A stretch of DNA of 64,000 nt from Luzula sylvatica (Eukaryota; Streptophyta; Magnoliopsida; Poales; Juncaceae), in NCBI GenBank assembly GCA_946800325.1, contig CAMPEJ010000005.1:806001-870000 (forward strand). Reading direction: 5' to 3'. The number at the start of each line of letters is the position of its first letter. Position 1 is the stretch's first letter. Positions 52,790 through 63,826 of the stretch are shown one piece after another. Both the position numbers and the translations under genes were made by a program. The notes under the pieces were generated by a model. It ran no database searches. It was given only the letters and a program-made list of their open reading frames with translations, and was not told the origin of the DNA.

Positions 52790-53905
52790 GAAAGTTTGTT
52801 TTTCGATTCAAAACAATCTGTTTATGCTTTGGGGAGTTCAAATAACGTATTTTGAGATCATTTGAATCGTATCTTTTACTACATAACATTTTACCAAAAT
52901 TTACAAACGCTGAGAAAGTTTGTTTTTCGATTCAAAACAATCTGTTTATGCTTTGGGGAGTTCAAATAACGTATTTTGAGATCATTGGAATAGTATCTTT
53001 TACCACATAACATTTCACCAAAATTTACAAACACTGAGAAAGTTTGATTTTCGATTCAAAACAATATGTTTATGCTTTGGGGAGTTCAAATAACGTATTT
53101 TGAGATCATTCGAATCGTATCTTTTACCACATAACATTTCACCAAAATTTACAAACACTGAGAAAGTTTGTTTTCCGATTCAAAACAATTTGTTTATGCT
53201 TTGGGGAGTTCAAATAACGTATTTTGAGATCATTCGAATCGTATCTTTTACCACATAACATTTCACCAAAATTTACAAACACTAAGAAAGTTTGTTTTTC
53301 GATTCAAAACAATCTGTTTATGCTTTGGGGAGTTCAAATAACGTATTTTGAGATCATTCGAATCGTATCTTTTACCACATAACATTTCACCAAAATTTAC
53401 AAACACTAAGAAAGTTTGTTTTTCGATTCAAAACAATCTGTTTATGCTTTGGGGAGTTCAAATAACGTATTTTGAGATCATTTGAATTGTATCTTTTACC
53501 ACATAACATTTCACAAAAATTTACAAACACTAAGAAAGTTTGTTTTTCGATTCAAAACAATCTGTTTATGCTTTGGGGAGTTCAAATAACTTATTTTGAG
53601 ATCATTTGAATCGTATCTTTTACCACATAACATTTCACCAAACTTTACAAACACTAAGAAAGTTTGTTTTTCGATTCAAAACAATCTGTTTATGCTTTGG
53701 GGAGTTCAAATAACGTATTTTGAGATCATTCGAATCGTATCTTTTACCACATAACATTTCACCAAAATTTACAAACACTAAGAAAGTTTGTTTTTCGATT
53801 CAAAACAATTTGTTTATGCTTTGGGGAGTTCAAATAACGTATTTTTAGATCATTCGAATCGTATCTTTTACCACATAACATTTGACCAAAATTTACAAAC
53901 GCTAA
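52790..53905. repeat. 9-monomer HOR copy 2 (1116 bp)
   Basis: Same order at exactly +1116 (AAACGCTGAG at 51795 and 52911). The GGAATAGTATC change at 52992 and AATATGTTTATG near 53065 are shared with copy 3 but not copy 1. Private: TTTTCCGATTC near 53175. Confidence 0.92.
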
Positions 53906-55021
53906 GAAAGTTTGTTTTTCGATTCAAAACAATCTGTTTATGCTTTGGGGAGTTCAAATAACGTATTTTGAGATCATTTGAATCGTATCTTTTACTACAT
54001 AACATTTTACCAAAATTTACAAACGCTGAGAAAGTTTGTTTTTCGATTCAAAACAATCTGTTTATGCTTTGGGGAGTTCAAATAACGTATTTTGAGATCA
54101 TTGGAATAGTATCTTTTACCACATAACATTTCACCAAAATTTACAAACACTGAGAAAGTTTGATTTTCGATTCAAAACAATATGTTTATGCTTTGGGGAG
54201 TTCAAATAACGTATTTTGAGATCATTCGAATCGTATCTTTTACCACATAACATTTCACCAAAATTTACAAACACTGAGAAAGTTTGTTTTTCGATTCAAA
54301 ACAATTTGTTTATGCTTTGGGGAGTTCAAATAACGTATTTTGAGATCATTCGAATCGTATCTTTTACCACATAACATTTCACCAAAATTTACAAACACTA
54401 AGAAAGTTTGTTTTTCGATTCAAAACAATCTGTTTATGCTATGGGGAGTTCAAATAACGTATTTTGAGATCATTCGAATCGTATCTTTTACCACATAACA
54501 TTTCACCAAAATTTACAAACACTAAGAAAGTTTGTTTTTCGATTCAAAACAATCTGTTTATGCTTTGGGGAGTTCAAATAACGTATTTTGAGATCATTTG
54601 AATCGTATCTTTTACCACATAACATTTCACAAAAATTTACAAACACTAAGAAAGTTTGTTTTTCGATTCAAAACAATCTGTTTATGCTTTGGGGAGTTCA
54701 AATAACTTATTTTGAGATCATTTGAATCGTATCTTTTACCACATAACATTTCACCAAACTTTACAAACACTGAGAAAGTTTGTTTTTCGATTCAAAACAA
54801 TCTGTTTATGCTTTGGGGAGTTCAAATAACGTATTTTGAGATCATTCGAATCGTATCTTTTACCACATAACATTTCACCAAAATTTACAAACACTAAGAA
54901 AGTTTGTTTTTCGATTCAAAACAATTTGTTTATGCTTTGGGGAGTTCAAATAACGTATTTTTAGATCATTCGAATCGTATCTTTTACCACATAACATTTC
55001 ACCAAAATTTACAAACACTAA
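53906..55021. repeat. 9-monomer HOR copy 3 (1116 bp)
   Basis: At +1116 from copy 2, with GGAATAGTATC at 54108 shared. Private CTATGGGGAG near 54440. Its last monomer (54898) has CATTTCACC and CACT in place of CATTTGACC and CGCT, marking the end of the regular block. Confidence 0.92.
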
Positions 55022-57130
55022 GAAAGTTTGTTTTTCGATTCAAAACAATCTGTTTATGCTTTGGGGAGTTCAAATAACATATTTGTAGATCATTCGAATC
55101 GTATCTTTTACCACATAACATTTGACCAAAATTTACAAACACTAAGAAACTTTGTTTTTCGATTCAAAACAATCTGTTTATGCTTTGGGGAGTTCAAATA
55201 ACGTATTTTGAGATCATTTGAATCGTATCTTTTACCACATAACATTTCACCAAACTTTACAAACACCGAGAAAGTTTGATTTTCGATTCAAAACAATCTG
55301 TTTATACTTTGGGGAGTTCAAATAACATATTTTTAGATCATTCGAATCGTATCTTTTACCACATAACATTTCACCAAAATTTACACACACTAAGAAAGTT
55401 TGTTTTTCGATTCAAAACAATCTGTTTATGCTTTGGGGAGTTCAAATAACGTATTTTGAGATCATTTGAATCGTATCTTTTACCACATAACATTTCACCA
55501 AAATTTACAAACACTGAGAAAGTTTGATTTTCGATTCAAAACAATCTGTTTATGCTTTGGGGAGTTCAAATAACTTATTTTGAGATCATTCGAATCGTAT
55601 CTTTTACCACATAACATTTCACAAAAATTTAGAAACACTAAGAAAGTTTGTTTTTCGATTCAAAACAATCTGTTCATGCTTTGGGGAGTTCAAATAATGT
55701 ATTTTGAGATCATTCGAATCGTATCTTTTACCACATAACATTTCACCAAAATTTACAAACACTAAGAAAGTTTGTTTTTCGATTCAAAAGAATCTGTTTA
55801 TGCTTTGGGGAGTTCAAATAACATATTTGTAGATCATTCGAATCGTATCTTTTACCACATAACATTTCACCAAAATTTATAAACACTAAGAGAGTTTGTT
55901 TTTCGATTCAAAACAATCTGTTTATGCTTTGGGGAGTTCACATAACGTATTTTGAGATCATTTGAATCGTATCTTTTACCACATAACATTTCACCAAAAT
56001 TTACAAACACTGAGAAAGTTTGATTTTCGATTCAAAACAATCTGTTTATGCTTTGGGGAGTTCAAATAACATATTTTTAGATCATTCGAATCGTATCTTT
56101 TACCACATAACATTTCACCAAAATTTACAAACACTAAGAAAGTTTGTTTTTCGATTCAAAACAATCTGTTTATGCTTTGGGGAGTTCAAATAACGTATTT
56201 TGAGATCATTTGAATCGTATCTTTTACCACATAACATTTCACCAAAATTTACAAACACTAAGAAAGTTTGTTTTTCGATTCAAAACAATCTGTTTATGCT
56301 TTGGGGAGTTCAAATAACATATTTTGAGATCATTTGAATCTTATCTTTTACTACATAACATTTCACCAAAATTTACAAACACTAAGAAAGTTTGTTTTTC
56401 GATTCAAAACAATTTGTTTATGCTTTGGGGAGTTCAAATAACGTATTTTGAGATCATTCGAATCGTATCTTTTTACCACATAACATTTCACCAAAATTTA
56501 CAAACACTAAGAAAGTTTGTTTTTCGATTCAAAACAATCTGTTTATGCTTTGGGGAGTTCAAGTAACATATTTGTAGATCATTCGAATCGTATCTTTTAC
56601 CACATAACATTTCACCAAAATTTATAAACACTAAGAAAGTTTGTTTTTCGATTCAAAACAATCTGTTTATGCTTTGGGGAGTTCAAATAACGTATTTTGA
56701 GATCATTTGAATCGTATCTTTTACCACATAACATTTCACCAAAATTTACAAACACTGAGAAAGTTTGATTTTCGATTCAAAACAATCTGTTTATGCTTTG
56801 GGGAGTTCAAATAACATATTTTTAGATCATTTGAATCGTATCTTTTACCACATAACATTTCACCAAACTTTACAAACACTAAGAAAGTTTGTTTTTCGAT
56901 TCAAAACAATCTGTTTATGCTTTGGGGAGTTCAAATAACGTATTTTGAGATTATTTGAATCGTATCTTTTACCACATAACATTTCACCAAAATTTACAAA
57001 CACTAAGAAAGTTTGTTTTTCGATTCAAAACAATCTGTTTATGCTTTGGGGAGTTCAAATAACGTATTTTGAGATCATTTGAATCGTATCTTTTACCACA
57101 TAACATTTCACCAAAATTTACAAACACTGA
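55022..57130. repeat. Irregular block before region F
   Basis: Seventeen monomers (one 125 bp) of mixed type: CATATTTGTAG/CATTTGACC at 55022, CATATTTTTAG/CACACAC, TTTAGAAAC near 55631, CATATTTGTAG with TTTATAAAC near 55819-55880 and 56571-56626. Private changes include TTTATACTTTG near 55303 and AAGAGAGTTTG near 55890. Confidence 0.78.
56386..56510. repeat. 125-bp monomer with an extra T, paralogue of 47241
   Basis: T5 at 56470-56474. Neighbours on both sides match those of the 47241 monomer (T29/CATTCG here, CATATTTGTAG and TTTATAAAC next), so the insertion was copied with its segment. Confidence 0.92.
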
Positions 57131-59362
57131 GAAAGTTTGATGTTCGATTCAAAACAATCTGTTTATGCTTTGGGGAGTTCAAATAACATATTTTTAGATC
57201 ATTCGAATCGTATCTTTTACCACATAACATTTCACCAAAATTTACACACACTAAGAAAGTTTGTTTTTCGATTCAAAACAATCTGTTTATGCTTTGGGGA
57301 GTTCAAATAACTTATTTTGAGATCATTCGAATCGTATCTTTTACCACATAACATTTCACAAAAATTTAGAAACACTAAGAAAGTTTGTTTTTCGATTCAA
57401 AACAATCTGTTTATGCTTTGGGGAGTTCAAATAACTTATTTTGAGATCATTTGAATCGTATCTTTTACCACATAACATTTCACCAAACTATACAAACACT
57501 AAGAAAGTTTGTTTTTCGATTCAAAACAATCTGTTTATGCTTTGGGGAGTTCAAATAACGTATTTTGAGATCATTTGAATCGTATCTTTTACCACATAAC
57601 ATTTTACCAAAATTTACAAACACTAAGAAAGTTTGTTTTTCGATTCAAAACAATCTGTTTATGCTTTGGGGAGTTCAAATAACGTATTTTGAGATCATTT
57701 GAATCGTATCTTTTACCACATAACATTTCACCAAAATTTACAAACACTAAGAAAGTTTGTTTTTCGATTCAAAACAATTTGTTTATGCTTTGGGGAGTTC
57801 AAATAACGTATTTTGAGATCATTCGAATCGTATCTTTTACCACATAACATTTCACCAAAATTTACAAACGCTAAGAAAGTTTGTTTTTCGATTCAAAACA
57901 ATCTGTTTATGCTTTGGGGAGTTCAAATAACGTATTTTGAGATCATTTGAATCGTATCTTTTACTACATAACATTTCACCAAAATTTACAAACGCTGAGA
58001 AAGTTTGTTTTTCGATACAAAACAATCTGTTTATGCTTTGGGGAGTTCAAATAACGTATTTTGAGATCATTGGAATCGTATCTTTTACCACATAACATTT
58101 CACCAAAATTTACAAACACTGAGAAAGTTTGATTTTCGATTCAAAACAATCTGTTTATGCTTTGGGGAGTTCAAATAACGTATTTTGAGATCATTCGAAT
58201 CGTATCTTTTACCACATAACATTTCACCAAAATTTACAAACACTGAGAAAGTTTGTTTTTCGATTCAAGACAATTTGTTTATGCTTTGGGGAGTTCAAAT
58301 AACGTATTTTGAGATCATTCGAATCGTATCTTTTACCACATAACATTTCACCAAAATGTACAAACACTAAGAAAGTTTGTTTTTCGATTCAAAACAATCT
58401 GTTTATGCTTTGGGGAGTTCAAATAACGTATTTTGAGATCATTCGAATCGTATCTTTTACCACATAACATTTCACCAAAATTTACAAACACTAAGAAAGT
58501 TTGTTTTTCGATTCAAAACAATCTGTTTATGCTTTGGGGAGTTCAAATAACGTATTTTGAGATCATTTGAATCGTATCTTTTACCACATAACATTTCACA
58601 AAAATTTACAAACACTAAGAAAGTTTGTTTTTCGATTCAAAACAATCTGTTTATGCTTTGGGGAGTTCAAATAACTTATTTTGAGATCATTCGAATCGTA
58701 TCTTTTACCACATAACATTTCACCAAACTTTACAAACACTAAGAAAGTTTGTTTTTCGATTCAAAACAATCTGTTTATGCTTTGGGGAGTTCAAATAACG
58801 TATTTTGAGATCATTCGAATCGTATCTTTTACCACATAACATTTCACCAAAATTTACAAACACTAAGAAAGTTTGTTTTTCGATTCAAAACAATTTGTTT
58901 ATGCTTTGGGGAGTTCAAATAACGTATTTGGAGATCATTCGAAACATATCTTTTACCACATAACATTTGACCAAAATTTACAAACACTAAGAAAGTTTGT
59001 TTTTCGATTCAAAACAATCTGTTTATGCTTTGGGGAGTTCAAATAACGTATTTTGAGATTATTTGAATCGTATCTTTTACCACATAACATTTCACCAAAC
59101 TTTACAAACACTAAGAAAGTTTGTTTTTCGATTCAAAACAATCTGTATATGCTTTGGGGAGTTCAAATAACGTATTTTGAGATTATTTGAATCGTATCTT
59201 TTGCCACATAACATTTCACCAAAATTTACAAACACTAAGAAAGTTTGTTTTTCGATTCAAAACAATCTGTTTATGCTTTGGGGAGTTCAAATAACGTATT
59301 TTGAGATCATTTGAATCGTATCTTTTACCACATAACATTTCACCAAAATTTACAAACACTGA
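57131..59362. repeat. 18-monomer HOR copy 1 (2232 bp)
   Basis: Order: CATATTTTTAG/CACACAC (here with TTTGATGTTCG); T58 with CACAAAA and TTTAGAAAC; T58 with CCAAACTAT; CATTTTACC; near-consensus; T29/CATTCG with AAACGCT; then the nine-monomer module (57875-58990), two T70 monomers (58991, 59115) and a near-consensus monomer with TGAG. Markers: CGATACAAA near 58017, TTCAAGACAA at 58265, ATTTGGAG with GAAACATATC near 58930. Private: TGTATATG near 59153. Confidence 0.9.
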
Positions 59363-61842
59363 GAAAGTTTGATTTTCGATTCAAAACAATCTGTTTATGC
59401 TTTGGGGAGTTCAAATAACATATTTTTAGATCATTCGAATCGTATCTTTTACCACATAACATTTCACCAAAATTTACACACACTAAGAAAGTTTGTTTTT
59501 CGATTCAAAACAATCTGTTTATGCTTTGGGGAGTTCAAATAACTTATTTTGAGATCATTCGAATCGTGTCTTTTACCACATAACATTTCACCAAAATTTA
59601 CACACACTAAGAAAGTTTGTTTTTCGATTCAAAACAATCTGTTTATGCTTTGGGGAGTTCAAATAACTTATTTTGAGATCATTCGAATCGTGTCTTTTAC
59701 CACATAACATTTCACCAAAATTTACACACACTAAGAAAGTTTGTTTTTCGATTCAAAACAATCTGTTTATGCTTTGGGGAGTTCAAATAACTTATTTTGA
59801 GATCATTCGAATCGTATCTTTTACCACATAACATTTCACAAAAATTTAGAAACACTAAGAAAGTTTGTTTTTCGATTCAAAACAATCTGTTTATGCTTTG
59901 GGGAGTTCAAATAACTTATTTTGAGATCATTTGAATCGTATCTTTTACCACATAACATTTCACCAAACTATACAAACACTAAGAAAGTTTGTTTTTCGAT
60001 TCAAAACAATCTGTTTATGCTTTGGGGAGTTCAAATAACGTATTTTGAGATCATTTGAATCGTATCTTTTACCACATAACATTTTACCAAAATTTACAAA
60101 CACTAAGAAAGTTTGTTTTTCGATTCAAAACAATCTGTTTATGCTTTGGGGAGTTCAAATAACGTATTTTGAGATCATTTGAATCGTATCTTTTACCACA
60201 TAACATTTCACCAAAATTTACAAACACTAAGAAAGTTTGTTTTTCGATTCAAAACAATTTGTTTATGCTTTGGGGAGTTCAAATAACGTATTTTGAGATC
60301 ATTCGAATCGTATCTTTTACCACATAACATTTCACCAAAATTTACAAACGCTAAGAAAGTTTGTTTTTCGATTCAAAACAATCTGTTTATGCTTTGGGGA
60401 GTTCAAATAACGTATTTTGAGATCATTTGAATCGTATCTTTTACTACATAACATTTCACCAAAATTTACAAACGCTGAGAAAGTTTGTTTTTCGATACAA
60501 AACAATCTGTTTATGCTTTGGGGAGTTCAAATAACGTATTTTGAGATCATTGGAATCGTATCTTTTACCACATAACATTTCACCAAAATTTACAAACACT
60601 GAGAAAGTTTGATTTTCGATTCAAAACAATCTGTTTATGCTTTGGGGAGTTCAAATAACGTATTTTGAGATCATTCGAATCGTATCTTTTACCACATAAC
60701 ATTTCACCAAAATTTACAAACACTGAGAAAGTTTGTTTTTCGATTCAAGACAATTTGTTTATGCTTTGGGGAGTTCAAATAACGTATTTTGAGATCATTC
60801 GAATCGTATCTTTTACCACATAACATTTCACCAAAATGTACAAACACTAAGAAAGTTTGTTTTTCGATTCAAAACAATCTGTTTATGCTTTGGGGAGTTC
60901 AAATAACGTATTTTGAGATCATTCGAATCGTATCTTTTACCACATAACATTTCACCAAAATTTACAAACACTAAGAAAGTTTGTTTTTCGATTCAAAACA
61001 ATCTGTTTATGCTTTGGGGAGTTCAAATAACGTATTTTGAGATCATTTGAATCGTATCTTTTACCACATAACATTTCACAAAAATTTACAAACACTAAGA
61101 AAGTTTGTTTTTCGATTCAAAACAATCTGTTTATGCTTTGGGGAGTTCAAATAACTTATTTTGAGATCATTCGAATCGTATCTTTTACCACATAACATTT
61201 CACCAAACTTTACAAACACTAAGAAAGTTTGTTTTTCGATTCAAAACAATCTGTTTATGCTTTGGGGAGTTCAAATAACGTATTTTGAGATCATTCGAAT
61301 CGTATCTTTTACCACATAACATTTCACCAAAATTTACAAACACTAAGAAAGTTTGTTTTTCGATTCAAATCAATTTGTTTATGCTTTGGGGAGTTCAAAT
61401 AACGTATTTGGAGATCATTCGAAACATATCTTTTACCACATAACATTTGACCAAAATTTACAAACACTAAGAAAGTTTGTTTTTCGATTCAAAACAATCT
61501 GTTTATGCTTTGGGGAGTTCAAATAACGTATTTTGAGATTATTTGAATCGTATCTTTTACCACATAACATTTCACCAAACTTTACAAACACTAAGAAAGT
61601 TTGTTTTTCGATTCAAAACAATCTGTTTATGCTTTGGGGAGTTCAAATAACGTATTTTGAGATTATTTGAATCGTATCTTTTACCACATAACATTTCACC
61701 AAAATTTACAAACACTAAGAAAGTTTGTTTTTCGATTCAAAACAATCTGTTTATGCTTTGGGGAGTTCAAATAACGTATTTTGAGATCATTTGAATCGTA
61801 TCTTTTACCACATAACATTTCACCAAAATTTACAAACACTGA
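59363..61842. repeat. 18-monomer HOR copy 2, expanded to 20 (2480 bp)
   Basis: Same order, with two extra identical-looking T58/CATTCG/CACACAC monomers (59487-59610 and 59611-59734), both with GAATCGTGTC. Shares CGATACAAA and GAAACATATC with copy 1, and GAATCGTGTC with copy 3. Private TTCAAATCAA near 61370. Confidence 0.9.
59487..59734. repeat. Two-monomer local expansion
   Basis: Two adjacent 124-bp monomers that look identical, each with the GTGTC change and CACACAC end. They are absent from HOR copies 1 and 3. A very recent tandem gain within HOR copy 2. Confidence 0.88.
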
Positions 61843-63826
61843 GAAAGTTTGATTTTCGATTCAAAACAATCTGTTTATGCTTTGGGGAGTTCAAATAACA
61901 TATTTTTAGATCATTCGAATCGTATCTTTTACCATATAACATTTCACCAAAATTTACACACACTAAGAAAGTTTGTTTTTCGATTCAAAACAATCTGTTT
62001 ATGCTTTGGGGAGTTCAAATAACTTATTTTGAGATCATTCGAATCGTGTCTTTTACCACATAACATTTCACAAAAATTTAGAAACACTAAGAAAGTTTGT
62101 TTTTCGATTCAAAACAATCTGTTTATGCTTTGGGGAGTTCAAATAACTTATTTTGAGATCATTTGAATCGTATCTTTTACCACATAACATTTCACCAAAC
62201 TATACAAACACTAAGAAAGTTTGTTTTTCGATTCAAAACAATCTGTTTATGCTTTGGGGAGTTCAAATAACGTATTTTGAGATCATTTGAATCGTATCTT
62301 TTACCACATAACATTTTACCAAAATTTACAAACACTAAGAAAGTTTGTTTTTCGATTCAAAACAATCTGTTTATGCTTTGGGGAGTTCAAATAACGTATT
62401 TTGAGATCATTTGAATCGTATCTTTTACCACATAACATTTCACCAAAATTTACAAACACTAAGAAAGTTTGTTTTTCGATTCAAAACAATTTGTTTATGC
62501 TTTGGGGAGTTCAAATAACGTATTTTGAGATCATTCGAATCGTATCTTTTACCACATAACATTTCACCAAAATTTACAAACGCTAAGAAAGTTTGTTTTT
62601 CGATTCAAAACAATCTGTTTATGCTTTGGGGAGTTCAAATAACGTATTTTGAGATCATTTGAATCGTATCTTTTACTACATAACATTTCACCAAAATTTA
62701 CAAACGCTGAGAAAGTTTGTTTTTCGATTCAAAACAATCTGTTTATGCTTTGGGGAGTTCAAATAACGTATTTTGAGATCATTGGAATCGTATCTTTTAC
62801 CACATAACATTTCACCAAAATTTACAAACACTGAGAAAGTTTGATTTTCGATTCAAAACAATCTGTTTATGCTTTGGGGAGTTCAAATAACGTATTTTGA
62901 GATCATTCGAATCGTATCTTTTACCACATAACATTTCACCAAAATTTACAAACACTGAGAAAGTTTGTTTTTCGATTCAAGACAATTTGTTTATGCTTTG
63001 GGGAGTTCAAATAACGTATTTTGAGATCATTCGAATCGTATCTTTTACCACATAACATTTCACCAAAATGTACAAACACTAAGAAAGTTTGTTTTTCGAT
63101 TCAAAACAATCTGTTTATGCTTTGGGGAGTTCAAATAACGTATTTTGAGATCATTCGAATCGTATCTTTTACCACATAACATTTCACCAAAATTTACAAA
63201 CACTAAGAAAGTTTGTTTTTCGATTCAAAACAATCTGTTTATGCTTTGGGGAGTTCAAATAACGTATTTTGAGATCATTTGAATCGTATCTTTTACCACA
63301 TAACATTTCACAAAAATTTACAAACACTAAGAAAGTTTGTTTTTCGATTCAAAACAATCTGTTTATGCTTTGGGGAGTTCAAATAACTTATTTTGAGATC
63401 ATTCGAATCGTATCTTTTACCACATAACATTTCACCAAACTTTACAAACACTAAGAAAGTTTGTTTTTCGATTCAAAACAATCTGTTTATGCTTTGGGGA
63501 GTTCAAATAACGTATTTTGAGATCATTCGAATCGTATCTTTTACCACATAACAGTTCACCAAAATTTACAAACACTAAGAAAGTTTGTTTTTCGATTCAA
63601 AACAATTTGTTTATGCTTTGGGGAGTTCAAATAACGTATTTGTAGATCATTCGAAACGTATCTTTTACCACATAACATTTGACCAAAATTTACAAACACT
63701 AAGAAAGTTTGTTTTTCGATTCAAAACAATCTGTTTATGCTTTGGGGAGTTCAAATAACGTATTTTGAGATCATTTGAATCGTATCTTTTACCACATAAC
63801 ATTTCACCAAAATTTACAAACACTGA
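61843..63826. repeat. 18-monomer HOR copy 3, shortened to 16 (1984 bp)
   Basis: Same order as copy 1 but lacking the two T70 monomers that follow the nine-monomer module. TTCAAGACAA at 62977, GAATCGTGTC near 62047. It has CGATTCAAA and GAAACGTATC where copies 1 and 2 have CGATACAAA and GAAACATATC. Its 1984-bp length equals that of the region A HOR by coincidence; the order is different. Confidence 0.9.

Noticed and set aside
56324..56566. An 80-codon open frame with the same peptide as that at 47179
   Set aside because: The identity comes from duplication of the segment with the extra T, not from selection on a protein.
61843..63826. A further copy of the region A 1984-bp HOR
   Set aside because: The length is the same, but the monomer order is that of the 18-monomer HOR with two monomers missing.
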